Made by a program: the position numbers and the translations under genes
Part shown: piece after piece, positions 1-10,892 of the stretch
How the letters are laid out: each line of letters starts with the position of its first letter
Numbering within the stretch: the stretch's first letter is position 1
DNA from: Massospora cicadina
Lineage: Eukaryota; Entomophthoromycota; Entomophthoromycetes; Entomophthorales; Entomophthoraceae
Assembly (NCBI GenBank): GCA_022478985.1
Contig: JAKSZP010000004.1
Coordinates: forward strand, 62,001-126,000
Direction: 5' to 3'
DNA length: 64,000 bases
The notes under the pieces: generated by a model
Told to the model about the DNA's origin: nothing
The model's input: only the letters and a program-made list of their open reading frames with translations
Database searches by the model: none

Positions 1-860
1 GAGTGACTGCAGCTAGAGAGATATAACAATAGCGATGGAGAATGGACATAGGATTAATTTTGGTAGGTAAGCTGCAGTGGACTTTGAAGCGCAAAGTTTA
101 TAATAGGGTTTGATCCTTTGATTAAACAGTACAAAGCTGCTTTTAATAATTAAGATTATTTTTCAGAATCGCTTGGCTTCTATTTCTTACATTTTACTAC
201 CTTTGCTCAAGTAACATTGATCTTCATATCATTTTTCCATTGTATCAGTGGTATTAACCTCTATACAACTATCCGCCAGATCTTAAACAATTTCAAAAGA
301 AGAACAACAGAAATATTGTAAAGGTATACATTGACAAATTGGTTCAACAGTTCACAGGAGCTTGTCCATGACTTTCTGGAAGATGCGCAGTGCAATGGTA
401 AGTCCAAAGAGCATTCAGGTGTACTCAAATTATTCAAAGTTATCACAAAGAAAAACTTGGGGATATATTCTTTAAATCCCAGTTGATAGTATCCAGAGAA
501 AAGGTAAATGTGGTAAAATATTTTGTACCCCCATGAGTTCAATATGTCTGAGATAAGTGGTAAGTGTTATGCATCCTTTTTAGTTACTTAGTTGAGTGGA
601 ATATATTCATTGCACATTTTTAGATTGCCATTTTTCTTAGGTACGATGAAAATAGAAAAGGCTCAGGGTGACTGAGAGGGCTGGATGTCTCCAATGACTA
701 ATACTTTCTGAATTTCCTCCAGAAAGAATTTTTTAAGATCTTGGGGAAGTTGATAGGGCATTTGGCTATGTTTTCTGCATTTCCTGCATATATGTGGTGT
801 GATCCTAGGGTCAAGGGGGTATGTTATCACCCTCATAACAAATAAATCCATGGTACTATT
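1..860 (-). pseudogene. Element J reverse transcriptase, decayed
   Basis: Minus-strand fragments give the order expected of a gypsy RT. A pre-RT segment lies at 851-663 (RVITYPLDPRITPHIC). The fingers region is at about 660-545 and reads IFIVPKKNGNLKMCNEYIP, followed by VTKKDA and LPLISDIL. The palm A block is at about 510-440 (HIYLFSGYYQLGFKEYIPK), where the usual catalytic Asp is replaced by Tyr in the IYLFSGYYQ context. Stops and shifts occur between these blocks, so no functional enzyme is made. The domain continues beyond the left edge of the window. Confidence 0.75.
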
Positions 861-1071
861 ATAAGCGTTGGGTTAACTGAGTTTTATGAGGGTTTGTTAA
901 TCTCAAGGTCTGAATTTGGTTATCTAATTCAAAACAGAGGTATGTTGCAATTTGGGCAGGGCATTCTTGTTAGGCATCAGCATTAAAGTAGGAGATCTTA
1001 TTGAGTTTCATTCTTCTATAAGTCTTTTATACCACTGATCACTCTCACAGTTCATGTGGATGCTAATTCTC

Positions 1072-1344
1072 TCAGGGCCTAGTGGGGCAGTAACATAGGT
1101 AAATGGTCATAGTCAAAGATAACAGCATTGATTTATCTGATTTTTCTAGCAATCTCAACAGGTAGGCTAAAAACTTGTCCATAGCAGGCTTATTGGGTGC
1201 CTCCAGCCATAAAAAGCACCAGGTTGCTGTGTAGTATATCATATAGCTAATATCTAGAAAGAATTTCTTTGTAACAATGTTGGCTGATGAGCCAGTGTCT
1301 AAGATAATTGGAAAGGTGTAACCAAAAAGGGAACAACAGTGCAT
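1072..1344 (-). pseudogene. Element J aspartic protease fragment
   Basis: A 90-codon minus-strand open stretch holds the retropepsin signature ILDTGSSANIVTKKF near its start. The same block in element I reads LDSGSP then ANIVTKKF on either side of the B insertion, which links the two elements. The second half does not resemble known protease sequence, and the frame is closed on both sides by stops. Activity is not expected. Confidence 0.7.
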
Positions 1345-1777
1345 GATGCACCAGTACTACTAAACATAGTTTCTTGGGGTTTTACTGCACAAGATTTGAG
1401 TCAGGTCATTCCAATTGCTTGATGATGGTCTTGATGGAGCACTGGATTGGATTTGGACAGGTCTCCAAGGCTGTGGAAATCATGATATTTTTAGGATTTT
1501 TTGTAGCAGAATCTTATTTAGGCTGATATAAGGGAGGTACAGGTCAATTTTTCATAAGTTACTATAGTAGATGAAAATAAAATAGATGCTGAATTCTTCT
1601 GCAGAGTGTGCACACCAAGGTGTGGATTAATTAATAATACAGGATCAATAAACATTTCAGTTGCAGGTTGAGTTTCTAATAGACATGTTGGTGAATTTTA
1701 ATGTGAAGTGGTACCCTTAATGGGTTGCTCATGGGGCAAGCAATTTTGGTCTAGCTTAAAATTCTTGGTAAAGTCAG

Positions 1778-2338
1778 TGTCGCAATTTCGAAATGACTGG
1801 ATGATAATCTTGGGACAGCTGGGCGGAATCTACCAACATAGTATCAGTTACAAGTATTTGAGTGCCTTGAGATGAGGCGATATTGGGATATAACGGGTTT
1901 TATTGGATATAATGAGTTTATTGGATCGCCTCTATATAAGGCAATAAGGCGATGTTGATATTTGACAAATATGAAGTAAATTGCCTACAAATAGGGAGAC
2001 AGCGGATTAAAAATAACAAGCCAAATTCAAGGAAAGTTGGCAAAATAGAATAACCCAAGCAATGAGAAATAGTATCATCTGAAGCTGATGTATATAAGTG
2101 AAATGGGCAATTAAGAGAGGTTTAGGTTTTTAAGTGCATATGAGAAGGAACAGTAAAAGATGCTATGTTTATAAATATAAATAAAAGATCTTATTGGGGC
2201 AATTGCTCCTATTTTTTAATTTATTTTCAAGTGCGTCTAAAGGACTGACAATCCTCACATCATCTGTCTATTACTCAGAGGGATCGACCTGTGTGAATAG
2301 CCCAGCGGATCCTAGAAATACCGTTCAAAGTTACAACA
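1778..2338 (+). repeat. 5' LTR of element A
   Basis: 561 bp, starting TGTCGCAATTTC and ending TTACAACA. It pairs with 8713-9274. It contains AATAAA near 2180 and the block TTGGGGCAATTGCTCC near 2194-2210, which is shared with the LTRs of C and D and probably lies in R-U5. Confidence 0.85.
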
Positions 2339-2360
2339 GTGGTGCTCACTACAGGGGGCC
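2339..2360 (+). promoter_or_regulatory. Primer-binding site of element A
   Basis: Immediately after the LTR comes G then TGGTGCTCACTAC, a TGG-type site expected to pair with a tRNA 3' CCA end. The same site follows the LTRs of C (36073) and, with changes, D (54062), and lies in reverse at E (63592-63603). The tRNA was not identified. Confidence 0.65.
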
Positions 2361-2393
2361 AATTGATCAACCACCCAACACTACAGAACTCAG

Positions 2394-4740
2394 TTGCCAA
2401 CCATGCTTTACCCAAGTCATGTCATTGGGGAGTCTTCCCAAAACCCCATATCAGCCTCATATAAGGAAATCAAAGTTTCCTTGGACGTGGTACTCAAAAA
2501 CCAAGCCAAACTCCTTCAAGAATGTAACGTGGTCATGCATCAACTTGATAGTATGTTTAGTCAAATGCGAATCTTGGGACAACAAAACAAAGAACTTGAT
2601 AAATGACTGAATGATACCACCCAGCGGCTGCAATACACAGAAAAAAGATTCTCTACTCCTTCTCAGTCATCACGATGGGAGGATGATGACTATTAAGAAG
2701 AAGCATCCTATGTAGGAGAAAACAGCGCTTGTCATAGCTATGACACTCATGATAATAGCACCAGATATTCCTATGAGTCAGAACACCACTTACCTCCAGT
2801 AATGGCTGTACCACCTACAACTGACGGTCATGCTACCCCTGAAGTTACAAATATCCTGACTTCCACTAATCCCACTCCTCATCAAGAATCTGCTTTCAGG
2901 TCTCATTCCATTCCTCAGTGCAGACCTAATAACTGTGAATGAAAGGAGGAAATTAATATTGAAAAGATACCCCCATTTGACCACAATGGAACATCCATAG
3001 GTTCTTTAAACAATTTGAGTTTGCTGTGGAAGGAGCCTCTGATAAATAGAAGGCTAAGTTGCTAATATCTGCCCTGGATGTAGAAAGCACCAATCAGGTC
3101 ACTTGTTACCTCCCAAATAGTTCTGTTTCCTATAAGGATGTAAAGGACACGTAATCCACTTGTTTGGGGAAAACTCAAAAATGTTGCAACAGAAAACAGA
3201 ATTCTTAACAATCAGATTCCATCAAAATGAGACTCTCATTGAGTTTGCTGATCAATTCACAACAGAAGCCCATGTACTGATTGGAGCTGGGTACTTAGCA
3301 GAAGCCTATGTGTGCTTTGCCATGTCTGCCATGGTGAAGCCATATTGTGAAATTTCTAATGTTATTTCGCCGCTTCTGGAAAATGATTTACCTCTGCTTA
3401 AAATTGTACAGTTTTTATGTCAGGTATCCCCTAACTTTTTGCCACCAAATTTGGATCATAAGACTACCGCTGCCATGGCACCCTCTTATTCCAAAGAATA
3501 CTATTGACCACCTCCAGCTTTGTTTAGTAATCCTTGGCCTTACTATAACTCTGCGCCTCGTCCTCAGCCAAAATATAATCAACAGTACAATCAGTGTCAT
3601 GGTTAGATGACATGATAGTAGGCATTGATGCTAGGAACAAGGCTGGGTGACAGGAGGCCCAGAAAATGAAGCTTCAGGCTCTGCCTGACTTGAACACACA
3701 CACCTTAGATCGACGCTGGGTGCAAGCCAAGCAAGCCCAGGTTGATACTAAGGGCGTGCAAAACGCCCAGCCTCCTATTTCTGCTCAGGCTTTAAAATGA
3801 ACAATTTACATTTTAATTGAAGATGGTTCAATTAGCTTGGTTGGAGAACAAGGGTTCGAGTCCCATTCCAGTTATGAGATTTTGATTTCTGGTAAAATAA
3901 GGCTTCAATCAATTACTTGAGTGAAGGCCATTTTGGTGTATTTTTCAAAACAGATGGAAGTGTCTGTTTATTGGAACGTCAAGGCTTGGGTGCATGGCCG
4001 CAGAACCCTAATTTCCCCAATTTATTTTAAATATGTTTTTGTGATCAACACTCCTTGTTGATTGACTTGCTTAATAAAAAACACCCCATTATTTTACTTT
4101 TTTTAATGGTTCCTTGGGCAACCCTGGTGGTGGACCTCTTTGGGGAGGTCTCCAACCATGTAGGCCACTACCTTATCTCGCAATTTTACTAAGATCCCAG
4201 GGGCACCTGTGGGCCGCCCAGGTTCCCTCCAGATTGAGGCACCCAAAGCCCCTGACGTCAAGCCGCACTTGATTATGGATGCCCCTCTGGGGTCCACTCA
4301 AGCGGTGTTGTTTCTTACTTACCTGGTATTTTATGTTGCTGTTTATATACTTGCCAGGGGTACCTTTTGTACTGGCACTGCTCGAGGTGCTTGTATTCCC
4401 ATTCTTTTAATGGCTAGTTTCCTAGCAATGTGGGTTTGCATCCCACATCATCTTGCTGGGAACAAGAGAGTTACAGATACTCTCTTGACAATCAGCGTCA
4501 ATGGGCTGTCCATGACAACTGCCAACAACCTAGTTATCAACCTGGACCCAATTACACTGACCGTCAACACTTGGCTTACCAACCTGGAACTGGGTATACC
4601 AAATGACCCCAACCCTTTTGGTCTGGACCTGCTTATGATAACACAGGACGTGGTTCTTATGGGGTTAACTGCTATGAATGTGGTCACCCTAATCATTTGG
4701 AAAAATTCTGCCACAATCGCCGCATGAATTATGTACAAGA
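2394..4740 (+). pseudogene. Element A gag with CCHC zinc knuckle
   Basis: The N-terminal piece 2394-2606 (VIGESSQNPISASYKEIKV onward) is heptad-like and ends in a stop. Capsid-like pieces follow, including 3160-3507 (IRFHQNETLIEFADQFTTEA). The segment is interrupted by K3 at 3595-4427. After it, proline-, tyrosine- and glutamine-rich linker sequence leads to a clear knuckle at 4670-4711, C-Y-E-C-G-H-P-N-H-L-E-K-F-C (CX2CX4HX4C). Element C shows the same order without K3, which supports K3 being an insertion. Several frameshifts make it non-functional. Confidence 0.75.
3595..4427 (+). repeat. K3: LTR-like insertion in element A gag
   Basis: Sequence with no counterpart in the gag of element C. 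It starts TGTCATGG and ends near CCTAGCA. Flanks ATCAG and ATGTG match at only 3 of 5 positions, so the ends are tentative. Near its 5' end it encodes LDRRWVQAKQ, resembling the D-x-RWV block of the G and K1 LTRs. Near its 3' end an ATG at 4275 opens a hydrophobic ORF (STQAVLFLTYLVFYVAVYIL). Both features suit a solo LTR of the B/G type. A tRNA-like piece (TTAGCTTGGTTGG, then GGGTTCGAGTCCC) lies at about 3830-3865. Confidence 0.5.
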
Positions 4741-5025
4741 CCAATACTATCAGGAAAAAGATGGAGCGGAGTAGAGATCGGACCTTCTATCTCCATGATA
4801 CCAACTAAAAACGTTCTGAATCAATAGTAGTATACCCTGTGAAAATTCCTCAGTATGATGATGGAGTTTTATACCAGCAGCTGGTTGAAGGAGTAAATGT
4901 AGTAACCCAAGCTCAAGCTAAGGCAGCGTCAGAAGAAGAGCCCCTCAAACAACCAAAGCCTTATGCCTGTCAAATGCTTGATTAAGCTTCCTCAGACCAA
5001 CTTGATCCTGCCGCAGATGCACCAA

Positions 5026-8000
5026 CTCTGAAAAGAGTAAACGTCGCCCTTCTGGTAAATGCCATTGTCAGAGAATACCCCCAAGTCGGAGAGGGGATTA
5101 AGAGTTTTCTTGGGAAAAGAGAGCCCGTAAATGTTTACATATTAAACAGTCATTATTCTCCTTATTCTAAGTGTACATACTGTGATACTTTTGTAGTGAA
5201 AAATAGAGTTTGCGCTATAATAGATACTGGTGCTCCAGTCAACATAGTTTCCACTAAGTTAATGCAAAAATTGACGTTGAAACATGATGTGGACCATCAC
5301 ATGGTTTATGGAACTGCTGGAGCTGTAAGCACTGTCTCTTAGGGAGCTTATAGTGCACTGCCTCTGTGCTTTGGGTCCATTGTCATTGTGGCTCCAGCAA
5401 TTGTGTTACCAAATGAACACTATGACATATTAATTGGAACCACTTTTCTGCATCATTTTGGGGCTATCATTGATATGATGGAGGAGACCCTTGACATCCT
5501 GGGTCAGCGGATCACAATTTACTTTACCACTAGTGGAGTACCAAAGGATCCAGTGCATACAAGTCATATCATCCTCGTCTATAGTGGCGGGGTATGGCCT
5601 GTTCACTACCATTGACTGAAGCGCAAAACTCGGACCCTTCCTCAGCAGATCTATGAATATCAAGGGATACCTCTTTGAGCGGCAGGGCCCATATCCATCC
5701 CTTCTGGCCATCAAGTCTTAGTGAATACTGAGTTAGAGGTAGAAGTGCTGAGTGGGTTATACAGGGAAGTTATTGGGCTTCTATCATCAAACATGGACTG
5801 AGTTGCATGTGGCTCCAGAAATTATACTCCCAGGACATGGGGAGATAAAGATTTTGTTAGCAAACCTGTAGAGCAAACCAATGCAAATCCGCTGCCACCA
5901 AACTATAGCATATCTACATCTGATTCCCATAGATGAGGTCCATAAGGTTCATGATTTTAGATCATTGGATGAATTTGGACTACCACTCAAACCATCAGTC
6001 AATGTACTAATGGTGGTACCGTGGAGTAATTTAACAGGATTAATGGATGAACAAAAAGTTAAGCAATGGCTTTATTTCAGAAATACAAGGGGATTTTCAC
6101 TGTTGATGATCACGATTTAGGGTGTGCTTGGGGGGTGGTCCATTGATTGGATGCCGGTGATCATCCTCCAATAAGGTCTCAGCCAATCTGCCACTCTCGG
6201 GCAGCGGAAGATGTGGTTACTGAAGAAATTGACAAGTTATTACAACAAGGGATGCTTGAGCCATCCAAGAGCCTGTGGGCTTCACCTGTTCTGATAGTAA
6301 AAAAGAAGGACGGCACCAACTGGGTAGTAATAGATTATCAGAAGCTCAACAGTATTACAAAAAAGGATTTGTACCCCTTGCTAAGAATTGATGATACCCT
6401 GGACCGATTAGGGGGTGCCCGCTACTTTTCTGCAATGAAAATAATATCAGGCTACTGGCAAATTGAGTTACCCTTGGTGGAACAGGAAAAATGTGCTGTG
6501 GTCACCTCTAAAGGCCTTTATAACCAACATGGATGCCTCAAGGATTGTGTAATGCTCCTGCTACATTTCAGCGAGCCATGGACACTATTCTTGGTGACCT
6601 GAAACTATCATGCATCCTAGTATACCTTGATGATATTAACGTTTTCTCTCGGACCTTTTTGGAGCACCTCGACCACCTTTGAAGCAGTATTCCGCTAGCT
6701 AGATGAGGTGAACATTAAGATTAAGCCTCAAAAGTGTAACTTTTTTAAAGATTTGCTTGAATACCTGGGCTTTGTGGTAGACTCAACTGAGCTGCAGCCA
6801 CAACCAGCTAAGGTGGAGGCCATCAGCAAGATGGCTACACCTAATAGTAATCACGACATACAGGTATTTCTGGGGATGGTCAGTTACTAGCAACGCTTTA
6901 TCCCTAATTTTAGCTGTATTGGGGGCCCGCTATTTGAGTTGTTGAAAAAAGATGCTGTGTTTGAGTGGATGGAACGTCATCAATCCACTTTCAATGCACT
7001 CCATATGGCGCTGAGCAGTGCACCAGTGTTGCAATATCCAAACTTCAACTGGGAGTTTATCGTTCAGACAGATATGTCCCTTTCTGCTGTTGGAGCAGTA
7101 CTTTCTCAGAAAGATGATGAGGGAGAAGAACATCCTGTTGCATTCTGTAGTCATAGTCTGAACTGTCATGAGCGTAACTATACTGTGACTGAGTGAGAGT
7201 GCTTAGCAGTAATCTATGCATATAACAATTCAGAGTCTATCTGCATGGGGTAAAGTTCAAAGTCATAACCAATCATGCATCATTATGCTAGTTGCAGAAT
7301 CTCAAAGAACCAGAAGGATGGTTGGCTCAATGGGCTCTCAAGTTACAGGCTTATGATTTTGAGATTCTCCATCAGCTGGGAGCAAAGCACCAGAATGCTG
7401 ACTGTTTATCCCAGTTACCAACTATTGCAGTGACATTGGACCTTAGTGACATGATGTATGATAAGATGCTTAGCAGAAAATATGATGACAAACTGCCCCA
7501 AGTAATCAAAGTATTAAATTAATTATGCACGAACACCTTTAAATGGAATGGAGAACTGTACAAAAAAATTGGTGATACTATGGTGAATTTCCCGCAGCCC
7601 TCTGCATGGCTGGAAATCATTATGAGCACTCACAGGGCAGTTGGGCATGGTGGCATGCATAAGACTATGAAGTTGTTATGCCCACAATACTATTGGGAAA
7701 GTATGAGTTTTGATGTGCTCAAAACTATTTCCTGTTGCCATCAGTGCCAAGTGGAGAAACTGTTCCACCATATGATATCATATCAGTTAGTAAAAATAAC
7801 ATTTTGCTTGGCATACAGTCTCCCTCAATGTTGTTGGCCCCTTGCCAACAGGAGCTAACTGTTGTAAGTACATTCTAGTAGCTATTGACCACTTGGACCT
7901 GGTGGGTTGAAGCAAGGGCAATACAAGATATGGGGGCAGTGACGGTGGCTAAATTTGTGTTGGAATGCATTATTCAGCGGCACGTTGCCCTCAGTTTATT

Positions 8001-8651
8001 CTCACTGATAATAGCACCAACTTCACCTCACACATCCTTCCCAAGTTGAATGAGCTTATGGGAATTCGCAGAGTTCTGATGACCCCATACCAATCTGAGT
8101 CCAATGGAATGGTCAAACAAGTGAATGGAACTCTGGTGAACATACTCCAAAAATTAGTAATGGATCACCCTTCTGATTGGATCTCTCTTCTTTCCACCGC
8201 CATACTCACTTATAACATTAGTTACCATTCTGCCATGGGGAAGAGCCCTTTCCAATTACTATATGGCTGACACCTGGCTCTTCCAGCGCTGCTTTATGTG
8301 TGTGTAGAAAAAACTTGTGGACTAGAACCCCACCGCTATTTGACTAATCTCATGAATATTCTGATCAAGCTACAAACCAAAGCATATTCCTTCAGCTTGG
8401 CTAAGAAGATTAGAAATCAGGCTGCTGATCAGGTATGCTGTAGTAGGTTGTTGCCATTCAAGGAAGGTGATATGGTTCTCTTTTACGATCATCATGGATT
8501 CAGGTGGAAGCATAAGCTGGCTAGTATCTGGATCAGCATATTTGAAGTAATAGAGAAGACTGGAGTTGACACATATACAATTAAGGATCCTACAAGTGGT
8601 CAGATCATTAACCAAGTACACATGAAGTTTCTCAGACCTTACAAACAATAG
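5026..8651 (+). pseudogene. Element A pol (protease, RT, RNase H, integrase)
   Basis: Order as in gypsy elements. Protease: DTGA at 5223-5234, then the flap-side block VVAPAIVLPNEHYDILIGTT. RT: VLIVKKKDGTNWVVIDYQKL near 6290-6345, and YLDD at 6623-6634. RNase H: about 6939-7290 (QTDMSLSAVGAVLSQK). Integrase: HHCC zinc block in 7620-7755 (HRAVGHGGMHK to CCHQCQ), the second Asp in LTDNSTNF near 7999, and the end VHMKFLRPYKQ at 8651. The usual integrase catalytic Glu lies where SNGMVKQVNG is read, so it is Lys here. About ten stops or shifts separate the blocks. Confidence 0.85.
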
Positions 8652-8698
8652 GATCTTTTTTTAGTACTAGATCAAACAATAGGATCTTATCATTCAGT

Positions 8699-8712
8699 AA
8701 AGGAGGGGGTAA
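8699..8712 (+). other. Polypurine tract of element A
   Basis: AAAGGAGGGGGTAA directly precedes the 3' LTR start TGTTGCAATT. This is the expected plus-strand priming site. Confidence 0.75.
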
Positions 8713-9274
8713 TGTTGCAATTTTGATATGAATGGACAATAATCTTGGGACAGTTGGGTGGAATCTGCCAACATAGTATCAGTTACAAATATTTGAGTGC
8801 CTTGAGATGAGGCAATATTGGGATATAACAGGTCTTATTGGATATAATGAATTTATTGGATTGCCTCTATATAAGGTGATAAGGCGATGTTGATATTTGA
8901 TGAATATGAAGTAAATCACCTACAAATAGGGTGACAGTGGATTAAGAATAACAAGCCAAATTCGAGGAAAATCAGTGAAATAGAATAACCCAAGCAATGA
9001 GAATTAATATCACCTGAAGCTGATATATATAAGAAAAATAGGTAATTAAGAGATGTTTAGATTATAAAGTGCAGATGAGAAGGAACAGCAAAAGAAATTG
9101 TATCTATAAAAAATAAATAAAAGAACTGATTGGGGCAATTGCTCCTATTTTTTAGTATATTTTTAAGTGCATCTGAAGGACCGACGATCCTCACATCATC
9201 CATCCGTTGCTCAGAGGGCTTGACCTGTGTGAATAGCCCAGCGGATCTTAGCAATACTGTTCAAAATTACAACA
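8713..9274 (+). repeat. 3' LTR of element A
   Basis: 562 bp, TGTTGCAATT to TTACAACA. Homologous along its whole length to 1778-2338, with many single differences concentrated at CG/TG/CA positions. Confidence 0.87.
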
Positions 9275-10590
9275 GTCATAAAGATGCAACTGGTCCCAGT
9301 TCTGGGTTTGAGGGCTTGGCTCATCATTCTCTTTCATGGGTACTCCAGCAGATACTTGCTGAATTTCTTTTACTATATTAAGAACATCTTTGTTTTTTAT
9401 TTTTTAACAGGTTCTGCAGTACATGGTTGAGTATCTTGTTCTTTTCTTTTTTTCAGTGGTTTAAGTTTTCATTAGGAGAAATATTTAATTCTGGTCAAGC
9501 TCCTGAAATAGAGCCTTAATATAATATATAGGGCTTTGTTGGATAGTATGGGTATTGCAGCAATGAGGTTTTTGCTGCAAATAGTTTGCTTGCTGGGGTT
9601 GATTTGTAGCTGCTTTATTTCAGTAAGGTGGCCAGTTTGGGCATGGGCTGTTCAGGTGAATAACTTTATAATAGAAACATGGTGCACAGTACTGGTAAGA
9701 ATAGTGGACAGGCTCATTGCAGTTGTGGAAACACATGTTTTAGGGAGCCTGGATCTTGACCATCATTGTAAAATTCTTTAGCTGAGCTGAAAGGGTATAA
9801 ATCTCAGAATCCATTTTAGAAGGTGAGGCAATCAGCTTCATCTTGGGGATTACCTTATCACAAGAGCTTTTCTTGGTTAACTGGTAAACTTCAGGTTCCT
9901 AAAACTCATTTTGGTGATGAGATGCTAGGCAGGCATAGTTTCAGCAGGCATAAATAGTATCATCAATATTTATAGGCTGTGCAATTAGCATAGTATTCAG
10001 ATAGGGTTCCTCAAAGGCATTTAGGAACCAGTCAAGGAGTTGGAGATTCATATCCTCAGTGTAGCACTGGCTATCCTGGTACCACTGTCCTACCAAGTCT
10101 TCAAAGTTGTCCAAGAACTGGCTCAAGTTTAGGTAGTTCTTTAGATGGATATGGCAAACTTCTTATATAGCTAAATCTTGAAGAAATAAAACTTGGCATA
10201 TATGTGGTCTTGCATATCAACCCATGAGTTGAATGGTGCATTGGCACTGTGCCGGTATTAAGTGGTCCAGTAAGGAAGGAGTAGATATCCTGGAGTTGTT
10301 GATGGGGATGGACTTCACAATCATCCCCCTATGCATTGTAGGCTGTAAGCCATTGTTCAATTAGGCCATTATCAAACTTAGCCAAAGACTGGCAAGTACA
10401 CATCTGTATGATAGCTATTGCAGTTTTCTCAGATAAGGCTGCCCCCATAGAATGTGGAGAGTTCTGGTTTTTATTGGACAGGATTACCAATTTGGCATAG
10501 AGGTTGACTATCTTCAGGTTTTTCATAACAAGGGGCACTTACAGTGCATGGTAAACTGTTGTTTTCAAGGTCAGCCATCAACAGAGAGAA
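9275..10590 (-). pseudogene. Element J gag remnant
   Basis: Two open minus-strand pieces (10538-10329 and 10126-9941) plus short broken segments. The end of the first piece reads FDNGLIEQWLTAYNA, which matches in style the FDQRPINDWLDNHNAWGDEY-like block in the gag of element I near 17800. This is the N-terminal capsid-like part of a gypsy Gag. No zinc knuckle is visible. The left end is cut by the 3' LTR of element A. Confidence 0.5.
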
Positions 10591-10611
10591 TTTGGTATAA
10601 TTGGATATAAT

Positions 10612-10892
10612 TGTTGCAATTCTAGGTTGGCATAATAAAATGGTATAATGAAATAGAAGTCAATTTAAATATGAAGAACTTAAGCTTATTGTAGATTCAA
10701 GGGGTTTTATATTAGGTGACATGCAATAATTAATTGAGGTTCTGGTAGCTTTCAGAGAACCAGCAAATTGGGACAAATTGGATTAAATTTGAGGTGCAGA
10801 TATTTGGTTTTTGAGATATCTGCATGTACCATCTATTCTCATGACACTACTCAACGTCTATTAATTACTTATGAGGTAAGGGCTGTGACAAC
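10612..10892 (-). repeat. Possible 5' LTR of element J
   Basis: On the minus strand the segment would end TTGCAACA, the same end as the element I LTR (ATTGCAACA at 17684), followed inward by gag remnants of J. The outer edge near 10892 is guessed from GTGACAA, which resembles the reverse of the I LTR start. No second LTR is in the window to confirm it. Confidence 0.3.

Larger units (their letters stand above)
1778..9274 (+). mobile_element. Ty3/gypsy element A, complete but decayed
   Basis: Full-length LTR retrotransposon: 5' LTR 1778-2338, primer-binding site, gag with a CCHC knuckle, protease, RT, RNase H, integrase, polypurine tract, 3' LTR 8713-9274. Flanked by GTCAG/GTCAT inside element J. 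The two LTRs differ at many sites, mostly CpG transitions, so this is an old copy. Gag carries an extra 833-bp LTR-like segment (K3, 3595-4427). No chromodomain is visible after the integrase. It is in the same lineage as C, D, E and F, with a shared protease motif, leader and TGGTGCTCACT primer site. Confidence 0.88.
1..10892 (-). mobile_element. Ty3/gypsy element J (minus strand), interrupted by element A
   Basis: Remains of a reverse-oriented LTR retrotransposon. Read on the minus strand it runs from a possible 5' LTR (10612-10892) through gag (10590-9275), protease (1344-1072) and reverse transcriptase (about 860 to 1), and leaves the window at position 1. Element A (1778-9274) sits between gag and protease and is flanked by GTCAG (1773-1777) and GTCAT (9275-9279), a 5-bp duplication with one mismatch. 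The protease motif is very like that of element I, so J and I belong to one lineage. All frames are broken. The 5' LTR end is uncertain. Confidence 0.7.

Noticed and set aside
2194..2610. Long open frame starting in the element A LTR and running into the leader
   Set aside because: It starts at TTG, not ATG, is in a different frame from gag, and the C and D LTRs do not keep it. Unlike the B/K1/K2 case it looks accidental.
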